DNA of 64,000 nucleotides from Niveibacterium terrae (GCF_048213115.1 NZ_CP172404.1:2852001-2916000); one strand, 5' to 3'; shown: positions 8,090 to 17,319, numbered from the stretch's first letter. The notes: generated from the letters alone by a model not told the origin. Program-made: numbers and translations.

Positions 8090-8367
8090 ATTGCCCCCCA
8101 ACAGGTTCAGCTTGTCCGTGCGCAATGGAGCGGCGGCGCCCGCCGTTCTCCGCGGGCCAGGAAGCCCGCGCACAGAGGCCGGGCCGCGAACGCTTAGGGC
8201 AGTTTAGTTCGCCCAGACCGGCCGATCTGCTTTTCCGCGCCTTCGCCGCCAAGCCTCACGGCTATTCCCGACAAGGCTAGCCATCGATTTCTAGGCTAGT
8301 CTTGCTGACAAGGGGACAGCCTGCAGGCCCTCTGTTTCCATCGCGCCGTCACACCAGGAGAGCGAAC

Positions 8368-8871
8368 ATGGTTCCCCCATCGGAGGCAAACCCTTCAAAA
8401 CAGGCCAGGCTGCACCTGCTCGCCCAGGCTCTGCGCCAGGCCGGGAACGCAGAAGCGATCCATCAACAGGTTGGCAGCGCGTTGAAGTCTCTGCTGGCCC
8501 CCGATCGGGCGCTGCTCAAAGTGGCGATGGACAGCCTGGTCGAGGACGTCGAGTTCGACGAGAACGGCGCTCCGCAGAGCTTGCGCCCCGAATCGGAGCT
8601 GAACGCCTTCGCCGAACAGGCGCTCGCCAGCGGCAAGGCTCTGATCCAGCTGAACGGCGCGAAGATTTGTCTGATCGCGGTGCCCTTTCCCCCGGCCAGG
8701 CCGGTCGGCGTGCTGAGCGTTCGCTGGCGCGAAGAAGCCGAGGAGAGCGAACTCAAACCCCTCCTCGCGACGCTGCAACAGGTCGGCGAACTGGCCACGA
8801 CGGCCTTCGTCAATATCAGCCTGCGTCAGAGCATCGAAGCGTTCAACAGCACGATTCCCCGGAAGGGCTGA
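8368..8871 (+). CDS. Hypothetical GAF-like protein
   Basis: The 167-residue soluble protein has no signal peptide or membrane helix. The start at 8368 follows AGGAGAG at a good distance. The pattern (an N-terminal helix, then ALLKVAMDSLVEDVEF, KALIQLNGAKICLIAVPF and RPVGVLSVRWREEAE, and a closing long helix) resembles a small stand-alone GAF fold, a sensor domain. No catalytic residues or fused output domain are present. It is a single gene between mgtA and the ETF-QO gene, and I cannot assign a role. Confidence 0.65.
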   Translation: MVPPSEANPSKQARLHLLAQALRQAGNAEAIHQQVGSALKSLLAPDRALLKVAMDSLVEDVEFDENGAPQSLRPESELNAFAEQALASGKALIQLNGAKICLIAVPFPPARPVGVLSVRWREEAEESELKPLLATLQQVGELATTAFVNISLRQSIEAFNSTIPRKG

Positions 8872-8904
8872 AGCCGCTGGCGACCAATCCGTCCAGCCAG
8901 CGGA

Positions 8905-10542
8905 TCACATCGCGCCGTACTGCGGCCCGCTTCCACCTTCGGGCGGGTGCCAGAGCAAGCTGTGCTCGGGGTCAGCCAACTCGCAGGCCTTGCAGTGCAG
9001 GCAGTTCTGGCTGTTAATCCTGACTTCCCCCCCGTCCAGCTCATAGACTCCGGCCGGGCAGTAGCGCGTCTCGGGCGCCGCGAAGCGGATCACCCGCGCC
9101 GCCTCCTGATCCGGTGTGTTCCGCCGCTTCAGGTGGCAAGGCTGATCGTGCTCGTGGCTGATGTTCGCGAGCATCAGCGAGCTGGGCCGATCGAAAATCA
9201 GCTGACCATCCGGCCGTACTCCCTGACGCGGCTTGAAACCACGGGCCTCGGCCATCCGCGCGCGCGCGGGCAGCGGATGGGCGAGAGTCCAGGGCAGGCG
9301 CAGGCCCGCCGCGAGCAGCCACATCTCAATGCCGCAAAAGAGTGAGCCGAAAACGGTTCCGAAACGCGACAGCAACGGTTTGACGTTGCGCGTATCGCCA
9401 AGCTCCCGACCTATCCACGATGCGCGCAGCGCCTTGGGATAATCGATCAGCTCGTCGTGCTGCCGGCCAGCCAGCAAGGCATCGGCGACGGATTCGGCTG
9501 CCAGCATCCCGGACTTCATCGCGTTGTGCGTGCCCTTGATGCGCAGCACGTTGAGCAGACCCGCCGCGCAACCGAGCAGCACACCGCCGGGAAAGCTCAG
9601 CCGGGGCAGGCTCTGCAGCCCGCCCTCGTTGGTCGTCCGGGCGCCATAGCCGAGGCGCTCGCCCCCCTGCAGAAGCGCGGCGATCTTCGGGTGCGTCTTG
9701 AGGCGCTGGAATTCGTCGAAGGGCGACAGGTAGGGGTTCCGGTAGTCCAGATGGGTGACCAGACCGATTGCGACGAGATCCTCGCCATAGTGGTACAGAA
9801 AACCGCCGCCGCTCGCCTCCCCGCCCAGAGGCCAACCCAGCGTGTGGATCACGAGTCCGGGGCGATGGCGCTCGGGCGCGACACGCCAGACTTCCTTGAT
9901 GCCCAGACCGAAGTGGCTCTCGCCGACGCCTTCGCGAAGCCCGTACTGCGCTTCGAGCTGACGCGTCAGCGAGCCACCCGCGCCCTCGGCCACCAACGTA
10001 TAGCGCGCCCGGATCTCGATGCCGGCCGCGAAGCGCCCGGTCGGCTCGCCTGACGCATCGATGCCCATGTCACCAGTCGCGACGCCGGTCAGCGCGCCGC
10101 GCTCATCGAAACACGGCGTGACCGCGGCAAAGCCGGGATAGAGCTCGACGCCCAAGGCCTCGGCCTGCTCGGCGAGCCAGCGGCACAGCTCGCCGAGGCT
10201 GCCGACGTAGAGGCCCTCGTTGGCGAGCTGGGGCGGCAGAGCGAAGCGCGGCGCAGCGACGGCGTGCTGCGCGGTGAACCAGAGCACTTCGTCCCCGACG
10301 ACCCGGGTCTTCAACGGAGCGCCGCGCTCGCGCCAGTCGGGCAGCAACTCGTCCAGCGCGACCGGGTCGATGACCGCGCCGGAGAGGATGTGCGCGCCGA
10401 CCTGGGCGCCCTTCTCCAGCACGCAGACCGTGAACTCCTGGCCGAGGCTCTGCGCGCGCTGGCGCAGCCGGATCGCGGCGGCGAGTCCGGCCGGACCGGC
10501 TCCGATGATCAGGGCGTCGTATTCGATGATTTCGCGAGTCAT
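8905..10542 (-). CDS. Electron transfer flavoprotein-ubiquinone oxidoreductase (ETF-QO)
   Basis: The 545-residue enzyme begins with an FAD-binding Rossmann motif (IIGAGPAGLAAAIRL near residue 12). It ends with a 4Fe-4S site made of one cysteine in RYCPAGVYE and three in NCLHCKACE. It sits at the inner membrane and passes electrons from reduced ETF to ubiquinone, linking acyl-CoA and choline-type dehydrogenases to respiration. The ATG at 10542 lies 8 bp after the stop of the LysR gene, so the two are co-transcribed, divergent from etfB-etfA. All the expected domains are intact. Confidence 0.95.
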   Translation of the reverse strand: MTREIIEYDALIIGAGPAGLAAAIRLRQRAQSLGQEFTVCVLEKGAQVGAHILSGAVIDPVALDELLPDWRERGAPLKTRVVGDEVLWFTAQHAVAAPRFALPPQLANEGLYVGSLGELCRWLAEQAEALGVELYPGFAAVTPCFDERGALTGVATGDMGIDASGEPTGRFAAGIEIRARYTLVAEGAGGSLTRQLEAQYGLREGVGESHFGLGIKEVWRVAPERHRPGLVIHTLGWPLGGEASGGGFLYHYGEDLVAIGLVTHLDYRNPYLSPFDEFQRLKTHPKIAALLQGGERLGYGARTTNEGGLQSLPRLSFPGGVLLGCAAGLLNVLRIKGTHNAMKSGMLAAESVADALLAGRQHDELIDYPKALRASWIGRELGDTRNVKPLLSRFGTVFGSLFCGIEMWLLAAGLRLPWTLAHPLPARARMAEARGFKPRQGVRPDGQLIFDRPSSLMLANISHEHDQPCHLKRRNTPDQEAARVIRFAAPETRYCPAGVYELDGGEVRINSQNCLHCKACELADPEHSLLWHPPEGGSGPQYGAM

Positions 10543-10550
10543 GGCTTCTC

Positions 10551-11477
10551 TCAGGGAACGGGGGCGAGCGCGATGTCGTCCGTCGAAGTGGCATCGCCGG
10601 TGAAGGCACGGATGTGATCGATCAGCGTGGCCAGCCCGGCGCTGACGTATTTGTGGCGGTGGCGCACCAGATAGAAGGAGCGCCGCAGGTCCAGATCGTG
10701 AACCGGTAAAGGCACCAGGCTGCCGCGGCGGAAGGCGTCGCGCAGCGCCAGACGCGAGATGCAGCCCAGGCCCAGGCCGGCCTCGACCGCGCGTTTGATC
10801 GCCTCGGTGTGTTCGAGTTCGAGGCGAACCTTGAGGCGCTGCCGGTCGCCGCTGAACGCATGCTCGACCGTGCTGCGCGTGCCCGAGCCCGGCTCGCGCA
10901 GGATCCAGTCCTGCTCCAGCACGTCCTCCCGGCTGATCTTCCTCTTTGCGGCCAGAGGGTGATTCGGTGCCGCGAAGACCACCAGTTCGTCGCGCAACCA
11001 CGACTCGGCGACGACATCCGGGTGCTGAACATCGCCCTCGACCAGCCCGAAATCCAGTTCGAAATGCGCGACGGCGGCGACGATGTCGCTCGAATTATGG
11101 ACGGCCAGCTGGACGCGCGATTCCGGGTGCAGCTTCAGGAAGTCCGCGACGAGCAGCGTGGCCAGGTAATTGCCGATCGTCAGACTGGCGCCCAGGCGCA
11201 GCGGACCGATCGCCGACTGGCTGGCCAGCGCGTTCTCCAGCTCCTGCGCCCGGTCGATGATCTCGGTGGCGCGGCAGAGCAGCCATTGCCCGGTGTCGTT
11301 CAGACGCAGGCTCTTGCCGACCCGGTCGAACAGCATCTGCGAATAGGCCTTCTCGAGCTCGGCCAGCGCGGTGCTGGTCGCCGACTGCGACAGCGAGAGC
11401 CGCTCGGCAGCCCGGCTCGCCGAACCCGTCTGCGCGATGGCGACGAAGATTTCCAGCTGTCTGAGGGTGAATCTCAT
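10551..11477 (-). CDS. LysR-family regulator of the ETF locus
   Basis: The 308-residue regulator has a normal winged HTH (SASRAAERLSLSQSATSTAL, about residues 18-37) followed by a substrate-binding effector domain. It resembles the CbbR/CysB-like branch rather than the CrgA-like LysR genes elsewhere in the window. It lies between the ETF-QO gene and divergent etfBA, sharing a 99-bp intergenic region, so it probably controls both units. The effector is unknown; a CoA-ester or redox-linked metabolite would suit the context (inference). Confidence 0.9.
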   Translation of the reverse strand: MRFTLRQLEIFVAIAQTGSASRAAERLSLSQSATSTALAELEKAYSQMLFDRVGKSLRLNDTGQWLLCRATEIIDRAQELENALASQSAIGPLRLGASLTIGNYLATLLVADFLKLHPESRVQLAVHNSSDIVAAVAHFELDFGLVEGDVQHPDVVAESWLRDELVVFAAPNHPLAAKRKISREDVLEQDWILREPGSGTRSTVEHAFSGDRQRLKVRLELEHTEAIKRAVEAGLGLGCISRLALRDAFRRGSLVPLPVHDLDLRRSFYLVRHRHKYVSAGLATLIDHIRAFTGDATSTDDIALAPVP

Positions 11478-11526
11478 GCCGCTCCTATATCCACAAAATA
11501 GATATGCGTTTCAATAATTATCTGCT

Positions 11527-11554
11527 TTGTGAATAGTTTACCGGTCCCTACAAT
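11527..11554 (+). promoter_or_regulatory. etfB: Predicted etfBA-fpr promoter
   Basis: A -35 TTGTGA (11527-11532) and a -10 TACAAT (11549-11554) are separated by 16 bp. A strong AAGGAGG (11566-11572) sits 4 nt before the etfB ATG at 11577. The AT-rich stretch just upstream (about 11485-11530) is where the divergent LysR protein would be expected to bind. Confidence 0.6.
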
Positions 11555-11576
11555 GGTCCGCAAGCAAGGAGGACTC

Positions 11577-12329
11577 ATGAAGATCATCGTTTCCATCAAA
11601 CGCGTCGTCGACCACAACGTACAGGTCCGTCCCCGCAGCGACGGCAGCGCCGTCGAACTGGCCGGCGCGCGGATGAGCATCAACCCCTTCGACGAGAATG
11701 CGCTCGAAGAGGCCGTTCGGCTCAAGGAAGCCGGGCTCGCCAGCGAGATCATCGCCGTCTCGTTCGGCGATGCGACGGTTCAGGATTCGCTGCGCCAGGC
11801 GCTGGCGCTGGGCGCGACGCGCGCGATCTGGGGCCAGGCGCCCGCCGGACTCGATCAGCTCGCGATCGCGAAGCTGCTGCGCCACCTCGTGTTGCGCGAA
11901 AACGCGTCGCTGGTGCTGCTCGGCAAACAGGCGATCGACGAGGACGCCGGCCAGACTCCGCAGATGCTCGCCGCGCTGCTCGACTGGCCGCAGGCGGTCG
12001 CGGTCTCGGCGCTGTCGCTCGCCGGCAATCGGCTCGCGCTGACGCGCGAAGTCGAGGGAGGCACCGAATCGCTCGAAATCGATCTGCCCGCGGTGATCTC
12101 GGCCGACCTGCGCCTCAACGCGCCGCGCTTCGCGAAGCTGCCCGATCTGATGAGGGCCAAGCGCCAGACGATCGAAGTTCTGGACTGCGCCGCGCCTGGC
12201 CTGGACCTCGCTCCCCGCGTCGCGACGGTCAAGGTCGAAACGCCCGCCCCGCGCGCCAGCGGGCTAATCCTCGGCTCGGTCGCCGAGCTGATCGCAAAAC
12301 TCCGTGAAGAAGCCCAGGTGATCGCATGA
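11577..12329 (+). CDS. etfB: Electron transfer flavoprotein beta subunit
   Basis: The 250-residue protein starts MKIIVSIKRVVDHN. It carries the AMP-binding region GKQAIDEDAGQTPQM and the partner-recognition loop LPDLMRAKRQ, which in studied ETFs grips acyl-CoA dehydrogenases. This points to a classic non-bifurcating ETF. The ATG at 11577 is favoured over an earlier in-frame GTG by the AAGGAGG just before it. The stop overlaps the etfA start (ATGA), so the two subunits are coupled. Confidence 0.95.
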   Translation: MKIIVSIKRVVDHNVQVRPRSDGSAVELAGARMSINPFDENALEEAVRLKEAGLASEIIAVSFGDATVQDSLRQALALGATRAIWGQAPAGLDQLAIAKLLRHLVLRENASLVLLGKQAIDEDAGQTPQMLAALLDWPQAVAVSALSLAGNRLALTREVEGGTESLEIDLPAVISADLRLNAPRFAKLPDLMRAKRQTIEVLDCAAPGLDLAPRVATVKVETPAPRASGLILGSVAELIAKLREEAQVIA

Positions 12330-13264
12330 ACACGCTCGTCGTCGCAGAAATCTCCGAATCGGGCGTGCCGCGCGCGACGCTGCAGGCCGTCACCGCCGCC
12401 CAACACTGGGGCCAGAGCGTGGATCTGCTGATCCTGGGCCGGACCGATGTCGCCGCCCATGCCAAGATCGCCGGCCTGCGCCGCGTGCTGCACGCCGACG
12501 CTCCCCATCTCGGGCAGCCGCTCGCCGAGGATCTCGCGGCGCTGCTCGACTCGCTCGCCGATCAATACTCAGTGATCCTCTCCGCGCACACGACGCTCGC
12601 GCGCGGCGCGCTGCCCCGGCTGGCCGCGCAGCGCGACGTCGGCATGGTCAGCGAAGCGCTGGCGCTGCTCGGCCCCAATACCTACCAGCGTCCGATCTAC
12701 GCCGGCAACCTGCTCGCGACGGTCGAGAACCGCCCCGGCCTGCAGATCCTGACGATTCGCGCATCGCGCTTCGCCGCGGCCAGCCTGGACGGCCAGGCCG
12801 AAGTCCACCGCCTCGCCGCGCCCGCCGCCGACGGCCGCGCCCGCGTCACGGCCCGGCACAGCGCCAGCGGCGAGCGCCCCGAACTGGGCTGCGCGCGCGT
12901 CGTCGTCTCGGGCGGCCGCTCGCTGGGCAGCGCGGAGCAGTTCGAAGCGGTGCTCGCGCCGCTGGCCGATCGCTTCGGCGCCGCGCTTGGCGCGACGCGC
13001 GCGGCGGTCGATGCCGGCTATGCGCCCAACGAGTGGCAGGTCGGCCAGACCGGCACCGTCGTCGCCCCCGATCTGTATATCGCGGTGGGCATCTCCGGCG
13101 CGGTCCAGCACACCGCAGGCATCAAGGACAGCCGCGTGATCGTCGCGATCAACCAGGATCCCGAAGCCCCGATCATGCAGCTGGCCGACTACGCGCTGGT
13201 TGCCGACATCTTTGAAGCCGTGCCTGCGCTGGTCCGGCAACTTCCCGCCGAGGACAGAGCATGA
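12326..13264 (+). CDS. etfA: Electron transfer flavoprotein alpha subunit
   Basis: The 312-residue subunit has the C-terminal FAD-binding domain with VVVSGGRSLGS, GATRAAVDAGYAPNEWQVGQTG and LYIAVGISGAVQHTAGIKDS, all hallmarks of EtfA. It joins EtfB in a soluble heterodimer that carries electrons from dehydrogenases to ETF-QO. It overlaps etfB by 4 bp at its start and the ferredoxin/flavodoxin reductase gene by 4 bp at its end. The three genes are therefore one tightly coupled operon. Confidence 0.95.
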   Translation: MNTLVVAEISESGVPRATLQAVTAAQHWGQSVDLLILGRTDVAAHAKIAGLRRVLHADAPHLGQPLAEDLAALLDSLADQYSVILSAHTTLARGALPRLAAQRDVGMVSEALALLGPNTYQRPIYAGNLLATVENRPGLQILTIRASRFAAASLDGQAEVHRLAAPAADGRARVTARHSASGERPELGCARVVVSGGRSLGSAEQFEAVLAPLADRFGAALGATRAAVDAGYAPNEWQVGQTGTVVAPDLYIAVGISGAVQHTAGIKDSRVIVAINQDPEAPIMQLADYALVADIFEAVPALVRQLPAEDRA

Positions 13265-14037
13265 GCTCGCTGATCACCGAAACCGTCACCGAAGTCCATC
13301 ACTGGAACGAGACCCTGTTCAGCTTCAAGACGACGCGCGATCCGGGTCTGCGCTTTGCCAACGGGCAGTTCGTGCTGATCGGTCTGCCGACCGAGAGCCG
13401 CCCGCTGCTGCGCGCCTACAGCATCGCCAGCGCCAACTACGAGGAGCACCTTGAATTCTTCAGCATCAAGGTGCCCAACGGTCCGCTGACTTCGCGCCTG
13501 CAGCACCTCGCGCCCGGAGACGAGATCTTCGTCAGCCGCAAGCCAACCGGAACGCTGATCGTCGACGACGTGCGCTCGGGCCGCAACCTGTTCCTGCTCA
13601 GCACCGGCACGGGGCTCGCGCCTTTCCTGAGCATCATCCGCGATCCCGACACCTACGAGCGCTTCGACAAGGTCATCGTCACGCACGGCGTACGCACGGT
13701 CAGCGAGCTGGCCTACGCGGATCTGCTCGCGCGCGAACTGCCCGAGCACGAATTCCTCGGTGACTTCGTCCGCGACAAGCTACTCTACTACCCGACCGTG
13801 ACCCGCGAGCCCTTCCGCAACCAGGGCCGGCTGACCGATCTGATCGAAACCGGCAAGCTCTGCACCGATCTGGGCCTCGCGCCGCTCGATCCGGCGCGGG
13901 ACCGCGCGATGCTCTGCGGCAGCACCGCGATGCTCAAGGACCTCTCGGAGATGCTTGACGCGCGCGGCTTCGTCGCGTCGCCGAACATCGGCGCACCCGG
14001 CGACTATGTGATCGAGCGCGCCTTCATCGAGAAGTGA
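13261..14037 (+). CDS. fpr: Ferredoxin/flavodoxin-NADP+ reductase (Fpr)
   Basis: The 258-residue flavoenzyme has the FAD motif RAYSIAS near residue 50, the NADP-binding segment STGTGLAPFLS near residue 114 and MLCGSTAML near residue 218. It ends in the aromatic-poor VIERAFIEK rather than a plant-type Tyr terminus, as in bacterial subclass II Fpr. It transfers electrons between NADPH and ferredoxin or flavodoxin. Being coupled by an ATGA overlap to etfA is unusual and suggests a link between the NADPH/flavodoxin pool and ETF (inference). Confidence 0.93.
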   Translation: MSSLITETVTEVHHWNETLFSFKTTRDPGLRFANGQFVLIGLPTESRPLLRAYSIASANYEEHLEFFSIKVPNGPLTSRLQHLAPGDEIFVSRKPTGTLIVDDVRSGRNLFLLSTGTGLAPFLSIIRDPDTYERFDKVIVTHGVRTVSELAYADLLARELPEHEFLGDFVRDKLLYYPTVTREPFRNQGRLTDLIETGKLCTDLGLAPLDPARDRAMLCGSTAMLKDLSEMLDARGFVASPNIGAPGDYVIERAFIEK

Positions 14038-14080
14038 GCCGCCTGGCCTCAGCCGCGATAGCACCGCGCCACGCGGCTCA
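14035..14080. terminator. Inverted repeat joining the stops of fpr and fumC
   Basis: TGAGCCGC (14035-14042) and GCGGCTCA (14073-14080) are perfect inverted repeats with a 30-nt loop. Each arm includes the stop codon of one of the two convergent genes. It may act as a weak two-way terminator; the long loop and lack of a T-run keep confidence low. Confidence 0.35.
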
Positions 14081-15463
14081 GACCATCTTTTCGGGGCGCA
14101 CCCATGCGTCGAACTGCTCCGCGCTCAAATGGCCCAGCGCAAGCGCGGCGTCACGCAGCGACAGGCCTTGCCGGTGCGCGTGGCGGGCGATCTCGGCGGC
14201 GCGGTCGTAGCCGATGTGCGGGCTCAGCGCCGTCACCAGCATCAGCGAGTGCGCGAGCTGCTGGGCTATGCGCTCCCGGTCGGGCTCGATGCCGCGCGCA
14301 CAGTGTGCGTCGAAACTCGCCATCGCGTCGGCGAGCAGGCGCACGCTCTGCAGGAAGTTGTGGGCGATCAAGGGCTTACAGACATTGAGCTCGAAGTTTC
14401 CCGAAGCGCCCGCGATGCCCAGCGCGACATCGTTGCCGAGCACCTGACAGCAGACCATGACCAGCGCTTCGCACTGGGTCGGGTTCACCTTGCCGGGCAT
14501 GATCGAGCTGCCCGGCTCATTCTCGGGGATGCGCAGCTCGCCCAAGCCGCAGCGCGGGCCGGAAGCGAGCCAGCGCACATCGTTGGCGATCTTGATCAAG
14601 GCCACCGCGAGCGTCTTCAGCGCGCCGTGGGCGCTGACCAACGCGTCGTGCGCGGCCAGCGCCGCGAAGCGGTTAGCCGCGCAGCGCAAGGGCTGCCCGG
14701 TGTCGGCGGCGAGCCGCGCGGCGACCGCGGCGCCGAAGCGCGGATCGGTGTTGAGGCCGGTTCCGACGGCCGTGCCGCCGACCGCGAGCTCATGCACCGC
14801 GTCGAGGCTGGCGCGGATCTCCCGTCCGCAGTGTTCGAGCTGGGCGACCCAGCCGGAGATCTCCTGGCCGAGCGTCAGCGGCGTCGCATCCTGAAGATGG
14901 GTCCGCCCGGTCTTCACGATGTCGGCGAAGGCGGACGACTTCCCGGCCAGCGTCGCGCCCAGCGCATCCAGCGCCGGCAGCAGCGCCTCCGTCAGCCCCG
15001 CTGCCGCAGCGACGTGCATCGCGGTCGGAAAGATGTCGTTCGAGGACTGGCCGAGATTGACGTGATCATTCGGATGCACGCAGCGCGCAGCGCCCCGCCC
15101 GCCCCCGAGCAGCTCGGAAGCCAGGTTGGCGAGCACTTCATTGACGTTCATGTTGCTCTGGGTACCGGAGCCGGTCTGCCAGACCGATAGCGGAAAGGCC
15201 TCGCGGTGAGCGCCGCTCAGCACTTCGTCGGCCGCCGCGACGATCGCCGCAGCCCTCCCTTCGTCGAGCAGGCCCAGCTCGCCATTGACCTGGGCGCTGG
15301 CCCGCTTGATGCGCACCAGCGCGATCAGCAGCGCCTCCGGCATCTTCTCGGTCGAGATGCGGAAGTTCTCGAGCGAGCGCTGGGTCTGCGCGCCCCACAG
15401 CGCTTCGGCGGGAACCGCGATCTCACCGAAGGAATCGCTTTCGATACGGACTTCGGCGCTCAT
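14078..15463 (-). CDS. fumC: Class II fumarate hydratase
   Basis: The 461-residue enzyme has normal length and the family motifs: GSGTQSNMNVNEV, HPNDHVNLGQSSND, KTGRTHLQDATP and the catalytic-loop signature GSSIMPGKVNPTQ. It interconverts fumarate and malate in the TCA cycle. As the oxygen-stable, iron-free class, it is often made when Fe-S fumarases fail. It is a single gene convergent with the etf-fpr operon and divergent from the VIT1-type carrier gene. Confidence 0.96.
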   Translation of the reverse strand: MSAEVRIESDSFGEIAVPAEALWGAQTQRSLENFRISTEKMPEALLIALVRIKRASAQVNGELGLLDEGRAAAIVAAADEVLSGAHREAFPLSVWQTGSGTQSNMNVNEVLANLASELLGGGRGAARCVHPNDHVNLGQSSNDIFPTAMHVAAAAGLTEALLPALDALGATLAGKSSAFADIVKTGRTHLQDATPLTLGQEISGWVAQLEHCGREIRASLDAVHELAVGGTAVGTGLNTDPRFGAAVAARLAADTGQPLRCAANRFAALAAHDALVSAHGALKTLAVALIKIANDVRWLASGPRCGLGELRIPENEPGSSIMPGKVNPTQCEALVMVCCQVLGNDVALGIAGASGNFELNVCKPLIAHNFLQSVRLLADAMASFDAHCARGIEPDRERIAQQLAHSLMLVTALSPHIGYDRAAEIARHAHRQGLSLRDAALALGHLSAEQFDAWVRPEKMV

Positions 15464-15579
15464 CGCAATGCTCCTGTGCAGTGAAGAGATGCCAGCTAGA
15501 CTCGGGATCTGGCTTCAGTGTAGGGGTACCCGCGATGAACGGCTGCCCCCTTGCCACGAAGAACAGAGGAGGCAGGCGC

Positions 15580-16275
15580 ATGCGAGGGGTCCATCACATC
15601 GAAACGCACAAGAGCCAGCGCAACGGCTGGCTCCGCGCCGCGGTACTGGGCGCCAATGACGGCATCCTGTCGACGGCAAGCCTGATCCTGGGCGTCGCGG
15701 CGAGCGGCGCGGATCAGCGAAGCCTGCTGGCCGCCGGACTGGCCAGTCTGGTTGCCGGCGCGATGTCGATGGCGGCTGGGGAGTTCGTCTCGGTCAGCAC
15801 GCAGGCCGACACCGAATCCGCGGACCTGGATCGGGAACGCAAGGAGCTCAAAGCCGACCCCGTCCATGAACAGGCGGAGATGGCCGCCATCTATGTCGAA
15901 CGCGGCCTGGACGCCGATCTGGCGGCGCGCGTCGCCCAGGCCTTGATGACGCACGACGCGCTCGGAGCCCATGCGCGCGACGAACTGGGCATCTTCGGCC
16001 CCTACACCGCCCGCCCCGTTCAGGCCGCGCTCAGCTCGGCGGGCAGTTTTGCGCTGGGCGCATTGCTGCCCCTGCTGCTGACGGTGCTCTCTCCCGCCAC
16101 GGCACGGATGTGGATGGTCCCGGGTGGCTCCATCCTCTCGCTGGCGCTGCTCGGCCTGCTCTCGGCCCATGCCGGCGGTGCCCCCCGGCTCCCGGCGGCC
16201 ACGCGGATCGTCGGTTGGGGGGCTCTGGCCATGGCGCTGACCGCAGCAGCCGGAGCGCTGTTCGGGGCGGCGTGA
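15580..16275 (+). CDS. VIT1/CCC1-family Fe2+/Mn2+ transporter
   Basis: The 231-residue membrane protein has LGANDGILSTASLILGVAAS as first helix and MSMAAGEFVSVSTQADTE, as in the VIT1/CCC1 family. A soluble helical metal-binding segment follows (residues about 70-130, rich in Glu: ERKELKADPVHEQAEMAAIYVERG), then three closing helices. Family members move Fe2+ or Mn2+ out of the cytoplasm or into stores. The ATG at 15580 is chosen for the AGGAGG just upstream; an earlier ATG at 15535 lacks this. Confidence 0.9.
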   Translation: MRGVHHIETHKSQRNGWLRAAVLGANDGILSTASLILGVAASGADQRSLLAAGLASLVAGAMSMAAGEFVSVSTQADTESADLDRERKELKADPVHEQAEMAAIYVERGLDADLAARVAQALMTHDALGAHARDELGIFGPYTARPVQAALSSAGSFALGALLPLLLTVLSPATARMWMVPGGSILSLALLGLLSAHAGGAPRLPAATRIVGWGALAMALTAAAGALFGAA

Positions 16276-16295
16276 AGCTCTGCGCCAGACAGCGC

Positions 16296-17306
16296 TCAGA
16301 GCACCTTGCGCCCTTCGATCGGGTAAGCAGGGTCGGAATAGCCCGGCGTCGAGACGTGCCCCGGCGGCACGAGGCTGTCGACAAAGGCTTCGTCCTCCGC
16401 GTCCAGCTGCAGCGTCAGCGCTTCACCGTAGCCATCCCACTGCGCCTCGGTCCGGGGTCCGGCGATCGCGGCGCTGACCAGCCGGTTCTTCAGCACCCAG
16501 GCCAGAGCGAAGGCGATCGAAGTCGTGCCGCGCCGCGCTGCATGAGCGGCCACCGCCTGAGCGATCGCGAGCGATTCCGGCCGCCATTCGGTCTGCAGGA
16601 TCCGCCGGTCGCCCCGGGCCACCCGCGAATCGGCCGGTGGCGGCGCATCGACCGCGTATTTGCCGCTCAGCACGCCGCGCGCCAGCGGGCTGTAGCTGAC
16701 GACGCCCAACCCGTAGTGGGCGGCGGCGGGCAACTGCTCGACTTCGGCCGTGCGGTCGACGAGGTTGTAGAGCGGCTCGCTCGCGACCGGCCGGTCGATG
16801 CCGAGCTGATCCGCCAGACGCGCGATCTCGGCGATGCGCCAGCCGCGGAAGTTGGACAGACCGAAATAGCGCAGCTTGCCCTGGCGGATCAGATCGCCGA
16901 TCGCGCGCACGGCCTCTTCGAGCGGCGCATCGGTCAGCGCGCGATGGAAATAGAGGATGTCGATGTAATCGGTGCCCAGCCGCTTCAGGCTGGCCTCGAC
17001 GGACTGGACGATCCATTTGCGCGACTGCCCCTGTTCGTTCGGCCCGACGGTCGGTCCGCCCGGAAAGCCGAACTTCGTCGCGACGACCCAGTGATCGCGC
17101 TTGTCCGCGATCGCGCGGCCGACGATCTCCTCCGAGCGCCCGGCGTGGTAGACGTCGGCCGTGTCGATGAAGTTGATGCCTTCGTCAAAGGCCTTCGCGA
17201 TGATGCGCCGGGAGCTCGCCTCGTCGGCCTCGCCGCCGAACATCATCGCCCCCAGGCACAAGGGGGAGACCTTGAGCGCGCTGCGCCCCAGATATCGGTA
17301 ATCCAT
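16296..17306 (-). CDS. Aldo/keto reductase (first copy)
   Basis: The 336-residue NADPH-dependent TIM-barrel enzyme shows the catalytic tetrad in FIDTADVYHAGRSEE (Asp, Tyr), VVATKFG (Lys) and LYFHRAL (His), plus a C-terminal coenzyme site (GPRTEAQWDG). Its substrates are unknown; relatives reduce aldehydes, methylglyoxal or quinone-derived carbonyls. It follows the CMD-family gene by 13 bp in one operon whose upstream region holds an orphan copy of the LysR-type element. Confidence 0.92.
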   Translation of the reverse strand: MDYRYLGRSALKVSPLCLGAMMFGGEADEASSRRIIAKAFDEGINFIDTADVYHAGRSEEIVGRAIADKRDHWVVATKFGFPGGPTVGPNEQGQSRKWIVQSVEASLKRLGTDYIDILYFHRALTDAPLEEAVRAIGDLIRQGKLRYFGLSNFRGWRIAEIARLADQLGIDRPVASEPLYNLVDRTAEVEQLPAAAHYGLGVVSYSPLARGVLSGKYAVDAPPPADSRVARGDRRILQTEWRPESLAIAQAVAAHAARRGTTSIAFALAWVLKNRLVSAAIAGPRTEAQWDGYGEALTLQLDAEDEAFVDSLVPPGHVSTPGYSDPAYPIEGRKVL

Positions 17307-17319
17307 CAGGGCTCTCCTC

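Noticed and set aside
5552..8197. An 881-codon open frame on the plus strand opposite mgtA
   Set aside because: Its sequence is Arg/Gln/His-rich with no family motif, while the minus strand encodes an unmistakable P-type ATPase; long antisense frames are common in GC-rich genes.
8180..8212. PhoP-box-like sequence upstream of mgtA (CTTAG and GTTTA)
   Set aside because: The spacing between half-sites is off by one and one half-site is poor, so it does not meet the GTTTA-N5-GTTTA-type pattern.
8274..8299. Direct repeat AGGCTAG, 19 bp apart, before the GAF-like gene
   Set aside because: Only 7 bp long, and I see no promoter relation to support an operator.
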